Notes: a model not told the origin generated them from the sequence alone. Counted from the first letter of the stretch, positions 7,286-16,437 are shown. The stretch is DNA of 37,162 nucleotides from Marinilabiliaceae bacterium UBA5213 (GCA_002412555.1 DHVH01000245.1:1-37162); one strand, 5' to 3'. A program made the numbers and translations.

Positions 7286-7364
7286 GATACAATAAAAAAC
7301 GGATGGCGCAGCGTGGCGCCATCTAAGCGAAGAAATGAGCGGTCATGTGCCGCTTTATTGTATC
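7286..7364 (-). promoter_or_regulatory. Structured leader / putative attenuator of the mef-mph operon
   Basis: The untranslated leader contains an outer 11-bp perfect inverted repeat (TTTATTGTATC at 7354-7364 with GATACAATAAA at 7286-7296). Inside it lie a perfect 8-bp hairpin (GATGGCGC 7302-7309 / GCGCCATC 7316-7323) and a smaller GCGG/CCGC hairpin (7339-7342 / 7350-7353). Two short ORFs overlap these arms. The outer right arm lies about 20 bases before the mef start codon. Known macrolide genes (erm, mef) are controlled by ribosome stalling on such leader ORFs, so attenuation is a reasonable inference; no stall motif is proven. Confidence 0.5.
7323..7346 (-). CDS. Leader ORF 2 (MTAHFFA) before the mef-like gene
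   Basis: Seven codons plus TAG, read M-T-A-H-F-F-A. Its start lies in the loop of the GCGG/CCGC hairpin and its stop touches the 8-bp hairpin. A ribosome stalled or terminating here would disturb both stems. It may be a regulatory leader peptide; it may also be chance. Confidence 0.3.
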   Translation of the reverse strand: MTAHFFA

Positions 7365-7378
7365 CAGGGCTTGTGCAT
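7355..7378 (-). CDS. Leader ORF 1 (MHKPWIQ) before the mef-like gene
   Basis: Seven codons plus TAA, M-H-K-P-W-I-Q, beginning about 25 bases after the predicted transcription start. Its last three sense codons and stop lie within the promoter-proximal arm of the outer inverted repeat (7354-7364), so its translation would keep that arm open. Considered a possible leader peptide; no independent support. Confidence 0.3.
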   Translation of the reverse strand: MHKPWIQ

Positions 7379-7407
7379 GCTTGCAGTTCTTAATAAATAG
7401 ACGGAAA

Positions 7408-7439
7408 CAAAAATAGAGACTTTTTTAAAATAAGGCAAA
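7408..7439 (-). promoter_or_regulatory. Promoter of the mef-mph operon
   Basis: On the minus strand TTTG (7436-7439), a 20-bp spacer and TATTTTTG (7408-7415) match the Bacteroidota promoter consensus exactly. The transcript would start near 7402, leaving a leader of roughly 135 nt before the MFS start codon at 7266. Confidence 0.65.
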
Positions 7440-7637
7440 TTTTTATTGCAGACATGCCTGTCCATAATAGCAAGCTACTAAATCCTTCGGATGGGGTGTG
7501 CGACAGGTTTCATTTTTTTGGCATTAAAAAATCAAGGGAGTGGTTTCTTTTTAATCCATTAGGATAGTATCATTTGCTATTATCAGGAAGTCTATAATTG
7601 AATGAAATTCCTTTCCACCTCAAGAAATTTTCGTTGA

Positions 7638-7720
7638 AAAAATCATGTTGATTGTCGTAAAAAATCCGGGTTGTTTGAGCGAAGCGAGTTCCTGGATTTT
7701 AGATAATCAACATGATTTTT
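7638..7720. repeat. Long palindrome with GCGAAGC apex
   Basis: Perfect 16-bp arms at 7638-7653 and 7705-7720 (right arm AATCAACATGATTTTT) enclose a further 7-bp pair (AAAATCC 7661-7667 / GGATTTT 7694-7700). Near the apex is GAGCGAAGCGAG, which contains GCGAAGC (7679-7685), a heptamer known to form an unusually stable mini-hairpin in single-stranded DNA. It lies in the divergent gap between mef and the A2M gene. It may be a REP-like element or bidirectional transcription barrier. Confidence 0.65.
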
Positions 7721-7751
7721 AGAAAATTACTTGCAGTGGCGGCCCTTTTTG

Positions 7752-7783
7752 TTTCCTTTTTGGGGCTGTAGCCAAAAAGGAAA
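7752..7783. repeat. 12-bp palindrome TTTCCTTTTTGG/CCAAAAAGGAAA
   Basis: A perfect 12-bp inverted repeat (7752-7763 and 7772-7783) with an 8-base centre. It sits 30 bp from the larger palindrome. Palindromes of this composition recur between genes in Bacteroidota. A role as bidirectional terminator is possible, but the T-tract is part of the stem and does not follow it. The rest of the 573-bp gap between the mef promoter and the A2M start shows no gene. Confidence 0.55.
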
Positions 7784-7859
7784 AGCCTGTGCGGCTCGAG
7801 CACAAAAAAAACCATTACCTTTAGTCGATAAAAACTGATAACCATCAATCCCATGTATC

Positions 7860-10800
7860 ATGTATAGAAGAACCCTTCCCCTGTTAGTGGGCACCATCTT
7901 TGTGGCCCTGCTTTGGTTTGCCGGATGCAACCGCACACAACCATCTGAAATTTCTCACTCGGGATTTCACCCCCGGATTGCAGCCTTTACGTCGGGCTAC
8001 ATCCCCACCAACGGCTCGTTTATCGTTCAGTTTAACGACAGTGTACCATCTGCCTTGGCGGGCCAAACGGCCGCTTCTTCGGTGGCCAGTATTTCACCAA
8101 AGGTGAAAGGCAACTGGACGTGGACCGATAGCCGCACCCTGCAATTTACGCCGGCGGCCCGACTGGAGCCTGGAAAGACTTACCAGATCACCATTCACCT
8201 TAAAAAGTTGCTGAAAGATGAGAAGGAGGATTTCTTCTTTGAGGTGGCCACCATTCCACAAAACTACCGCATTACTACCAACTACCTGGCACCTGCCGGA
8301 GAGGGCGATTACGATAACTACAAGGTTACGGGTAGTCTGACCGTTGCAGACGACATCTCCCTCGAGGAGGCTAAAGCGGTGCTTGAGGCGAAGGCTCAAA
8401 ACAAAGCCTTACCCATAGTGTGGACGCAGACGGATGGCAAGACCTTCCTTTTCGAAATCGCACCCCTTCGTCGCCTCGAAAGCGCCTACAACCTTGAGCT
8501 GCACCACTCCGGTAAAGCCATTGGCGCCACCGGTGCCGATGTGATTGAAATTCCCATTCCGGCCATCGGCGATTTCTCGGTGCAAGCGGTGGAAACGGAA
8601 CAGCAGCCGCGACAATCGATTCGCTTCGTGTTTAGTGCGCCGCTGGACGATACCCGCGACATCACAGGGCTTTATGTCTTTACCAACGGAACAGCCGCAA
8701 CGCACTTTGTCAACGCCAATGTGCTTGAAATCTATCCATCTCAAAATATTTATGGCGATTATGAAATAGTATTGCTACCAGGCCTGCGGAGTGTGCTGGG
8801 CGATGTTACCGAAGACAGTCAGCGCTTTCAATTGAACTTTTCGAGTCTCACCCCCGCCGTTGAGTTCATTGGTCAGGGCAATATTATGCCTTATTCTGAC
8901 CAGCTACTGATGCACTTCAAGGCGGTTTCCTTGAAATCAGTACTGGTGCGGGTCATCAAAATTTACGAAAACAATATTCCACATTTCCTGCAAATCAATA
9001 CGCTCAATGAAAGCTCGCAACTAAAAAGGGCGGGGCGACTGGTGCATCAGTCGGTCATCTCCCTCGAAAAAGATGCCACGCTGGACCTCAACAAATGGAA
9101 TACTTTTGCACTGGATCTGTCGAAAATGATTCAGCCCGATCCGGGCGCCATCTACCGCATTGAGCTGGGTTTTGAACATATGGATGCCGCTTTCCCCTGC
9201 AGCGAAGAGGAGTCAGGAACCGTATCGCAGAAAAGGAAATGGATGGACGACGGCAACTTTTGGGACGAGGCCGATAATTACTACAGTGAATATCCTTATC
9301 AGTACGAGTATTGGAACTGGAGAGAGCGCGACAACCCATGCTCCAATGCCTATTACCAACGTGACCGCTGGGTAAGCAGAAACCTTTTGGCTTCCAATCT
9401 GGGGGTCATTGCGAAATCGGGAATTGGTCAGACCCTGCATGCTTACGTGACGGACTTGACCACCACGGCGCCCATGGCCAATGCCTCGGTGGAGGTGCTC
9501 GACTACCAACTGCAATCACTGGCCAAAGGGCAGACAGACGCGGAAGGCATGGCTCAAATGACCATCGCCAAAGGCAAACCTTTCTTGATGGTGGTGAAAA
9601 AGGACCAGCAACGAGGTTACTTGCGTCTGGATGACGGACGCACCCTCTCGGTGAGCCGCTTTGACGTGGCGGGGCAAACGCTGCGCGAAGGACTCAAAGG
9701 CTACCTTTACGGTGAACGCGGCGTTTGGCGCCCCGGTGATTCGATCTTTGTCTCCTTTATTCCGCAGGACAAAAACAGGCGTTTGCCAGGCAACCACCCG
9801 GTCACTTTTGAGCTGATTAACCCACGTGGACAAGTAGTGAAAAGAATGGTGAGCAGTCATCCCGAAAACCTCATCTATAGCTTCCGAACGGCCACTTCTG
9901 AGGACGCACCCACCGGTTTCTGGCAGGCCCGCATATCGCTGGGCGATGCTGTGTTTGAGCAGTCGCTGCGCATTGAAACGATCAAGCCTAACCGCCTGCG
10001 TGTGGAACTGGGCTTTAACGCGGAGGTGCTATCGGCCAGTCAGAACAATACCATCGCTTTTAAGTCGGAATGGCTACACGGTGCTGCGGCAGCCAATTTG
10101 AAGGCGGATGTTCGCTTAACGGTGAAACAAACCACCACCGCTTTTGAAAAGTACCCTAACTTCATCTTTGACGACGCCGCCAGGCGCTTTGAGTCTTCGG
10201 AAAGGACGCTCTTTGATGGTCGGCTGGATGCCAACGGTGAGACGACGGTCACCATGCCGGCCGGCACCAACTACCGGGCACCGGGATTTCTAACGGCCAC
10301 TTTTGTCTCAAGGGTGTATGAAGAGGGCGGTTCGTTCAGTATTCAGCAGACCAGCAAAAAATTGTCGCCCTACAAGAACTATGTGGGCATTAGAACGCCA
10401 GAGGGCGACCAGAACAACTATTTAATCACGGATAAGGACTATAACATTGAACTGGCCACGGTAAGTGAAACGGGACAGGCAGTGAGCCTCAAAAACCTGA
10501 AATACTCGATTTACAAGATCAACTGGCGCTGGTGGTGGGACAGGACGGACGAGGATCTGGCGCGCTACGTCAGCTCCGGCTCGGCAACGCTGATCAAATC
10601 GGGCACGGTCAATACCACCAACGGACAAGGAACGGTGCCCTTTAAAATTGAGCATCCGGAATGGGGCCGTTACCTGATTCGTGTGGAAGATGAAAACGGT
10701 GGTCACTCGACTTCGGCCACCGTCCTGGTTGATTGGCCGGGATGGGCCCAGAAGCCGGGTCGCGGTGGTGCCGATGCGGCTGCCATGCTGCTGTTCAACA

Positions 10801-13403
10801 CGGATAAGGAAAAATATGAGACCGGACAAACGGCCACGGTCACCTTCCCCTCTTCTGGCGAAGGCCGAGCTCTGGTTAGTCTGGAAAACGGCTCTGGCGT
10901 ACTGCGTAGCTGGTGGGTACAACCCCAAAAGGAAAGCACCTCTTTTACCTTTGAAGTAACAGAGGAGATGACACCTAATATTTATGTGCATATTAGTTAC
11001 TTACAACCACACAAGCGTAACAACAACGATTTGCCTATACGTATGTATGGCGTAATGCCGGTGATGGTGCACAACAGCGCTTCCATCTTGGTGCCTGAAA
11101 TTAAAACAGCAGCGGAGTGGCGCCCCATGCAAAAAGCAATGGTTGAAGTGAGTGAGGCTAACAACCAGTCTATGAGCTATACACTGGCTGTAGTGGATGA
11201 TGGATTGCTGGATTTAACCAACTTTAAAACGCCCAATGCCTGGAACCATTTCAATGCCCGTGAAGCACTGGGCAGTAAGACCTGGGACATCTACGATTAT
11301 GTCTTGGGTGCCTACGGCGGCCGAATCGAGCGCATTTTTGGTATTGGTGGTGGGGAAGATCTGGACGGTGCCGACGCCAAAAATCAAACCAGAAGATTTG
11401 AACCTATGGTTAAATTCATGGGGCCTTATACGCTGAAAAAGAGAGGGAAAAACAAACATGAAATTGACATTCCCAACTATACCGGATCGGTGCGTGTAAT
11501 GGTGGTTGCCACCAATGGCGTGGCTAACGGGTCGGCCGACCAGCGGGTGCCCATCAAGCAGCCATTGATGGTATGGAGTTCTATGCCACGGGTATTAGGC
11601 CCGGACGAGACGGTGCTCTTGCCAGTAACAATTTTTGCCTCAGGAAGGGCGGTGGGCAAAGTGAGGGTGAGTGTGCAGCTCGATGATTTGTTGACTGCTT
11701 CCGGACAAAAGGAGCAGACGGTAAACTTCGACCAGGAAGGTGAGCAGACGATCTATTTTGAACTCAAGGCAGGTGCCCATATTGGGGTGTCTAAGATTGA
11801 AGTCATGGCCAAAGCAGGATCTGAGTCGGGTTCCAACACCATTCATCTGCCCGTTCGTAATCCCAACCCGCCCATGACGGTGGTCCAATCGGTGACCATT
11901 CCCAAACAAAGTACGAAAACCATCGACTATGCTCTGTTTGGCGTGGCAGGATCCAATTCTTCTGTGTTGGAGTTAAGTACCATTCCACCAATTGATTTTG
12001 GGCGACGATTGAAATTCTTACTTCAATACCCACACGGCTGTATTGAGCAAATTACCTCTGGCGGATTTCCGCAATTGTACATGCCTGATATCGTTGAAAT
12101 GAAGGTTGAGGAGGTCAGCAAGGCTCAGGCCAATGTGCAAAGTGTGATTAACCGACTGCGGTCTTACCAGACCGGAGACGGAGGATTGGCCTACTGGCCG
12201 GGTGGTAACCAGAGCGACGAGTGGGGCTCAAGCTATGCCGGTCACTTTATGCTGGAGGCGGAGAAGAAGGGATATACCATTCCACAGTCCGTCAAGCAGT
12301 CCTGGCTGCGCTATCAGAAAAACAAGGCTGCGTCGTGGGTGCCGGACCGGTCGGGCCGCTACAACGGCAGCGATTTTGTGCAGGCCTACCGCCTCTTCAC
12401 TCTGGCACTGGCTGGCGAGACAGAAATGGGCGGTATGAACCGCTTGCGCCAACAGCCCAATCTGTCTAATCCGGCCAAGTGGCGACTGGCAGCGGCCTAT
12501 GCCTATGCAGGCATGGGAGAAGTGGCCAGGGAGGTGTCCCAGTCACTGCCTACTGCCAATCCGCAGCAGGTCTATGCCTTTACCTACGGCTCTGAACCAC
12601 GTGATTTGGCCATGGTGATTGAAACGCTGCTGCTGATGGGTGAGCGCGAGCAGGCGGCGCCGTTGACGCGACAACTCGCCCAAAGAATGAACAGCGACCA
12701 GTGGATGAGTACGCAGACCACGGCCTATTCCCTGCTGGCACTGAGTCGCTATACTACCGGACTGTCTTCGGGATCGGCCACCACCAAAGCGGAATTCAAG
12801 GTGAACAATGAGCGCGCGCAGAAAATCAGTTTCTCGAAACCGCTCTTCCGGGAGGTCTTGCAGTTGGAAAGTCAACCCAAAGGCAAAATGGTGATTGAAA
12901 ATGCATCGGACAAAGAAATATTTGCCCAGTTGATTTTGGGAGGACAGCCGCTGAAGGATACCATGTCGGTAAAGTCGGCTTCGGGAATGACCCTGCAAAT
13001 TGATTACCGCACGCTGGACAACCGCCCGTTGGATATGGGCAGCCTGCCACAAGGCACCGACTTTAAGGCCATTGTTACGCTGGGCAATCCGGGCACGGGC
13101 ACCATCACCAATCTGGCCTTGACGCAAATATTCCCTTCGGGCTGGGAAATTCGCAACACCCGCATGGAAGAGTCAGCGCAGGTGCATGAACTGGACCAAC
13201 CCGACTACAGGGATGTGCGGGACGACCGGGTGCTGTCGTACCTCGACCTGAACCGGGGACAGTCCAAAAAGCTGGTGGTACTGCTCCATGCTTCTTACGC
13301 AGGAGATTTTTTCCTGCCTGCCGTTACCTGTGAAGCCATGTACGACCACAACATCCGTGCTTTAATACCCGGACAATGGGTCAAGGTGCTGCGTGAAGAA
13401 TAG
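7860..13403 (+). CDS. Alpha-2-macroglobulin family lipoprotein with thioester
   Basis: A 1847-residue secreted protease-trapping protein of the bacterial alpha-2-macroglobulin (MG) type. The N-terminus is a lipoprotein signal (hydrophobic run, lipobox FAGC, lipidated C23). The MG2 domain starts near residue 615 (LYGERGVWRPGDSIF). The A2M core follows (VVDDGLLDLTNFKTPNAWNH near 1110-1130), then a helical thioester domain with the motif PHGCIEQ: C1394 and Q1397 would form the reactive thioester that binds attacking proteases covalently. A C-terminal macroglobulin domain ends the protein. Such proteins are thought to guard the periplasm or cell surface against host or competitor proteases. Unlike many bacterial homologues it is not followed by pbpC; instead a TatD gene starts directly after its stop codon. 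Start ATG 7860 gives a proper signal peptide. Confidence 0.92.
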   Translation: MYRRTLPLLVGTIFVALLWFAGCNRTQPSEISHSGFHPRIAAFTSGYIPTNGSFIVQFNDSVPSALAGQTAASSVASISPKVKGNWTWTDSRTLQFTPAARLEPGKTYQITIHLKKLLKDEKEDFFFEVATIPQNYRITTNYLAPAGEGDYDNYKVTGSLTVADDISLEEAKAVLEAKAQNKALPIVWTQTDGKTFLFEIAPLRRLESAYNLELHHSGKAIGATGADVIEIPIPAIGDFSVQAVETEQQPRQSIRFVFSAPLDDTRDITGLYVFTNGTAATHFVNANVLEIYPSQNIYGDYEIVLLPGLRSVLGDVTEDSQRFQLNFSSLTPAVEFIGQGNIMPYSDQLLMHFKAVSLKSVLVRVIKIYENNIPHFLQINTLNESSQLKRAGRLVHQSVISLEKDATLDLNKWNTFALDLSKMIQPDPGAIYRIELGFEHMDAAFPCSEEESGTVSQKRKWMDDGNFWDEADNYYSEYPYQYEYWNWRERDNPCSNAYYQRDRWVSRNLLASNLGVIAKSGIGQTLHAYVTDLTTTAPMANASVEVLDYQLQSLAKGQTDAEGMAQMTIAKGKPFLMVVKKDQQRGYLRLDDGRTLSVSRFDVAGQTLREGLKGYLYGERGVWRPGDSIFVSFIPQDKNRRLPGNHPVTFELINPRGQVVKRMVSSHPENLIYSFRTATSEDAPTGFWQARISLGDAVFEQSLRIETIKPNRLRVELGFNAEVLSASQNNTIAFKSEWLHGAAAANLKADVRLTVKQTTTAFEKYPNFIFDDAARRFESSERTLFDGRLDANGETTVTMPAGTNYRAPGFLTATFVSRVYEEGGSFSIQQTSKKLSPYKNYVGIRTPEGDQNNYLITDKDYNIELATVSETGQAVSLKNLKYSIYKINWRWWWDRTDEDLARYVSSGSATLIKSGTVNTTNGQGTVPFKIEHPEWGRYLIRVEDENGGHSTSATVLVDWPGWAQKPGRGGADAAAMLLFNTDKEKYETGQTATVTFPSSGEGRALVSLENGSGVLRSWWVQPQKESTSFTFEVTEEMTPNIYVHISYLQPHKRNNNDLPIRMYGVMPVMVHNSASILVPEIKTAAEWRPMQKAMVEVSEANNQSMSYTLAVVDDGLLDLTNFKTPNAWNHFNAREALGSKTWDIYDYVLGAYGGRIERIFGIGGGEDLDGADAKNQTRRFEPMVKFMGPYTLKKRGKNKHEIDIPNYTGSVRVMVVATNGVANGSADQRVPIKQPLMVWSSMPRVLGPDETVLLPVTIFASGRAVGKVRVSVQLDDLLTASGQKEQTVNFDQEGEQTIYFELKAGAHIGVSKIEVMAKAGSESGSNTIHLPVRNPNPPMTVVQSVTIPKQSTKTIDYALFGVAGSNSSVLELSTIPPIDFGRRLKFLLQYPHGCIEQITSGGFPQLYMPDIVEMKVEEVSKAQANVQSVINRLRSYQTGDGGLAYWPGGNQSDEWGSSYAGHFMLEAEKKGYTIPQSVKQSWLRYQKNKAASWVPDRSGRYNGSDFVQAYRLFTLALAGETEMGGMNRLRQQPNLSNPAKWRLAAAYAYAGMGEVAREVSQSLPTANPQQVYAFTYGSEPRDLAMVIETLLLMGEREQAAPLTRQLAQRMNSDQWMSTQTTAYSLLALSRYTTGLSSGSATTKAEFKVNNERAQKISFSKPLFREVLQLESQPKGKMVIENASDKEIFAQLILGGQPLKDTMSVKSASGMTLQIDYRTLDNRPLDMGSLPQGTDFKAIVTLGNPGTGTITNLALTQIFPSGWEIRNTRMEESAQVHELDQPDYRDVRDDRVLSYLDLNRGQSKKLVVLLHASYAGDFFLPAVTCEAMYDHNIRALIPGQWVKVLREE

Positions 13404-14063
13404 ATGATTCCTTACATTAATATACATACCCACCATCTTCATAACAGTCCGGAGGTTCTCGAAATATTGAACCTCCGGGCTGGTGAAGACTGGCCTGAAA
13501 ATAATGCCGCCCACGTTAGCTACGGGGTGCATCCCTGGGATGCAGCTCGGCCGGAGAGGGTTGGGTTACTAGACCAGATTTTTGACATTGAAAACCTGAG
13601 CGCCATTGGTGAATGTGGTCTGGATAAATTTCAGGGGGGAGATTTGGCCAAGCAGACGCATCTGTTTAATAGACACATTGATCTTTCCGAAAAGTTACAA
13701 AAGCCCCTGCTTATACACTGCGTGGGTTATTTCAATGAATTGATGGCTTTGAGAAAGGACGGCTCCTCTGCCCTACCCTGGATCATTCATGGCTTTACGG
13801 GGCACCCACATTTAGCGGATCAGTTGATAAAAACGGGCTTTCTGCTTTCCTTTGGGGAAGCAATGATACAGGCCGACAGCAAGGCTGTTGCGTCACTCAA
13901 AAACCTGCCGGCAGACCGCTGGTTTTTAGAAACAGACGATAGTGATTGCTCCATCCAAACCATCTACCAAAGGGCAGCTGATATTTGTGAGGTGGGGCTT
14001 GACCAGCTCAAGGCACAGCTACACCAAAATTTTCTTTCTACCTTTGTCCGTCCAAATTTTTAA
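13404..14063 (+). CDS. TatD family metal-dependent hydrolase
   Basis: A 219-residue TIM-barrel hydrolase with all TatD metal ligands in place: H8 and H10 (NIHTHHL), E70 (IGECGLD), H105 (LLIHCVG), H129 (IIHGFTGH) and D178 (FLETDDSD). TatD proteins have Mg2+-dependent 3'-5' exonuclease activity on DNA/RNA and roles in DNA repair or degradation. The length is shorter than E. coli TatD (about 260 aa), as in a common Bacteroidota subgroup. ATG follows the A2M stop codon with no gap, so it is probably translationally coupled; tcdA begins 9 bp later. A functional link with A2M is not obvious. Confidence 0.87.
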   Translation: MIPYINIHTHHLHNSPEVLEILNLRAGEDWPENNAAHVSYGVHPWDAARPERVGLLDQIFDIENLSAIGECGLDKFQGGDLAKQTHLFNRHIDLSEKLQKPLLIHCVGYFNELMALRKDGSSALPWIIHGFTGHPHLADQLIKTGFLLSFGEAMIQADSKAVASLKNLPADRWFLETDDSDCSIQTIYQRAADICEVGLDQLKAQLHQNFLSTFVRPNF

Positions 14064-14072
14064 ACACACGTA

Positions 14073-14783
14073 ATGGAGTGGCTAAGCAGAACGGAATTAT
14101 TATTGGGTAAGGAGGGGATTGAAAAATTGCAACAGGCGCATGTATTGGTGGCCGGCGTAGGTGGCGTGGGCTCTTATGCCGCTGAGATGATTGTGCGGGC
14201 AGGCATTGGCGAAATCACCCTGATTGATGCCGATGTGGTGAAGCCCTCGAATCGCAACCGCCAGTTGCCGGCACTGAGTAGTACCGAGGATCAGCTAAAA
14301 GTGGATGTGATGGCCAGAAGGCTGCTCGACATCAACCCCTACGTCAAAGTCAACAAAATCGACTACTTTATCAGGCAGGAACTCATTCCGGACATCCTTA
14401 ATCAAAAATTGGATTACGTGGTAGATGCCATTGACTCCCTCTCGCCCAAAGTCTTTTTGATAGTCCACACCCTCCAGAAGCAGATACCCCTTATCTCGAG
14501 CATGGGCGCCGGCGGAAAAATGGATCCCTCGAAAGTTCAGATTGCCGATATCTCGGAATCCTACAACTGCAAACTGGCCCGGATGATTCGCAAAAGACTC
14601 ACCAAATTTGACATCAAAAAAGGCTTTGATGTGGTCTTTAGTCCGGAAGAGGTGAACAAGGACCATGTTATTTTTGTGGAGGACGAGCAAAATAAAAAAA
14701 CAACCGTTGGCACCATCAGCTATATGCCCGCCCTGTTTGGCATTATGGCTGCATCACAGGTCATTAGAAAACTCACCGAATAA
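14073..14783 (+). CDS. tcdA: tRNA threonylcarbamoyladenosine dehydratase TcdA
   Basis: An E1-like (ThiF/MoeB superfamily) enzyme of 236 residues that uses ATP to cyclise t6A37 of tRNAs into ct6A. The nucleotide-binding glycine loop GVGGVGSYAAE (28-38) is followed by LIDADVVKPSNRNRQLPAL, the typical E1 signature, then YVVDAIDSLSPKVFLI and ISSMGAGGKMDPSKVQIADI, which is characteristic for TcdA rather than ThiF or MoeB. The C-terminal GTISYMPALFGIMAAS matches the family end. It is 9 bp after tatD in the same direction and is the last gene of the A2M unit; a 124-bp gap separates it from the kinase. Confidence 0.9.
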   Translation: MEWLSRTELLLGKEGIEKLQQAHVLVAGVGGVGSYAAEMIVRAGIGEITLIDADVVKPSNRNRQLPALSSTEDQLKVDVMARRLLDINPYVKVNKIDYFIRQELIPDILNQKLDYVVDAIDSLSPKVFLIVHTLQKQIPLISSMGAGGKMDPSKVQIADISESYNCKLARMIRKRLTKFDIKKGFDVVFSPEEVNKDHVIFVEDEQNKKTTVGTISYMPALFGIMAASQVIRKLTE

Positions 14784-14913
14784 AATATTTTACAAAATAA
14801 TTTCACTGTAACATTGATTTTGGTATTTGATTTTTAGAAATTTATAGTCCAAACCAACCCTTATAAACTTGTTAATTTAGCCAAAACGACTAAAAATCAA
14901 CAAAAAATTGGGT

Positions 14914-16437
14914 ATGGACACTTCTACAGCAAACACCGATATTGATAAAGAGCTAGAGACGGGGGGCATTAAGGCCTTCAAAAGTATTTTTGAGAAGGCC
15001 TGGCAGAGCCGCACCATAGGTATAATGATTGTATCCGATGAGGGAGAAATAAAAAAACACAGCCCAAAAGCGGCCATGATTCTGACTGGCAGGTCTTGTA
15101 ACCTGGCTGGCAGCAACCTTTCCAATTATTTGGCAGACCCACAATCGCTACTGGACCATCTGATAAACAGTCCCCTTAAGAACATCGATACAAGTTCCGG
15201 CAATTTTCCGTCCAAAGTATTTCCATCGCATACCATTCGGGTCACACCAGAAATTATTTCTGCCCCTGAATTACAGAAGCACTCCTTGCTAATACTGCAA
15301 AACATCACGGATGAAACGACCATTATCCGTGAAATACAAAAGAAGGACAACTTCCTAAAAATGGCTCAGGAATATGCAGAAATGAGCTACTACATCCTGG
15401 ACATCCCATCTGGCAGATGGGATGAATCGATGGGACTGGATCAGCTGTTTGGGCTGCCAGAGCATTTTCAAAAAGACATCCAAAACTGGGTTCAAATCAT
15501 CCATCCGGACGACCGTCAGATGATGATCGACCATTACCAACATGATGTGCTGGAACACGGCAGTCCCTTCGATAAAGAATACCGGATTATCAGGGTAAAA
15601 GACAAGGAAGTTCGGTGGGTACACGGTAGAGGCCAGGTGATCAATGACACATCAGGCCAACCATTCAAAATGGTTGGGATCATTCAGGACATCACCACGC
15701 GCAGAAACATGGAGCAATCCTTGCTGGACACTAACCTGGAGTTTAAAGAAATCAACGCCCAGAAAGACAAATTCCTGTACATCATAGCGCACGACTTAAG
15801 GGGACCACTGAACAATCTTATGGGATTTCTGGAAATACTCAATGTTCAGTTCGATCACAACACAAAAGATGAAAACAAACAGCTCATTCAGCTCTTGGGC
15901 AGCAACGCCCATTCAATGTATGAACTGATTGAAAACCTGCTCAACTGGGCCGTATCCCAAAGCGGTAAAATAAAGTTCTACCCTTCCAGACTTCATCTGC
16001 ACAAATTGCTCAAGCGGGTCATTAACCAAATTAACCCGGTGGCCGCCAGCAAAAACATTCGCCTCGATTTCCAAGTACCCGAGAAGGCCATGGTTTTTGC
16101 CGACGAAACCATGTTGATTACCATTTTAAGGAACCTCCTTTCCAACGCCATCAAATTTTCACCCCCCGGCAATAAAGTCCTTATCAATTATACTTCTGAA
16201 AATCAGAAGACCATCATCACCATCACCGATTATGGCACAGGCATATCCCCCGAAATCTTGCCCCGCCTCTTTCTCCCCTCCAGCTCCATCAGCACCCCCG
16301 GCACCTACGGCGAATCCGGTACCGGCTTTGGCCTGCCCCTCTGCTACGACCTCACCAAAATCCAAAACGGCCACATCTGGGCCGAAAGCGAACCCGGCAG
16401 GGGCAGCTCCTTTTATGTGTCGCTGCCTGCTCAGTAG
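14914..16437 (+). CDS. PAS-domain sensor histidine kinase (cytoplasmic)
   Basis: A 507-residue orphan histidine kinase without transmembrane segments or signal peptide, hence a likely cytoplasmic sensor. Order: an N-terminal PAS-like domain (about 25-140), a second PAS with PAC motif (about 145-265, including WVQIIHPDDRQMM and EYRIIRVKDKEVRWVHGRGQ), a HisKA dimerisation helix with the phospho-acceptor H293 (FLYIIAHDLRGPLNN), and a HATPase_c domain with the N box (LRNLLSNAIKFSPPG), G1 (ITDYGTGIS) and G2 (GTGFGLPLC). ATG 14914 is preferred to the in-frame TTG 14908. No response regulator gene adjoins it; the signal is unknown. Confidence 0.9.
   Translation: MDTSTANTDIDKELETGGIKAFKSIFEKAWQSRTIGIMIVSDEGEIKKHSPKAAMILTGRSCNLAGSNLSNYLADPQSLLDHLINSPLKNIDTSSGNFPSKVFPSHTIRVTPEIISAPELQKHSLLILQNITDETTIIREIQKKDNFLKMAQEYAEMSYYILDIPSGRWDESMGLDQLFGLPEHFQKDIQNWVQIIHPDDRQMMIDHYQHDVLEHGSPFDKEYRIIRVKDKEVRWVHGRGQVINDTSGQPFKMVGIIQDITTRRNMEQSLLDTNLEFKEINAQKDKFLYIIAHDLRGPLNNLMGFLEILNVQFDHNTKDENKQLIQLLGSNAHSMYELIENLLNWAVSQSGKIKFYPSRLHLHKLLKRVINQINPVAASKNIRLDFQVPEKAMVFADETMLITILRNLLSNAIKFSPPGNKVLINYTSENQKTIITITDYGTGISPEILPRLFLPSSSISTPGTYGESGTGFGLPLCYDLTKIQNGHIWAESEPGRGSSFYVSLPAQ

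Noticed and set aside
7791..7812. GTGC...GCAC hairpin followed by an A-run before the A2M gene
   Set aside because: Only a 4-bp stem, and the homopolymer is A on the coding strand, so it is not a credible terminator in either direction.
12543..13127. 194-codon minus-strand frame inside the A2M gene
   Set aside because: Fully antisense to the conserved thioester and C-terminal domains; Gln/Arg-rich composition is typical of a shadow frame.
14784..14913. Possible response regulator or promoter between tcdA and the kinase
   Set aside because: No coding frame of useful length and no exact TAnnTTTG box; TAATTTAG near 14873 is only a partial match.
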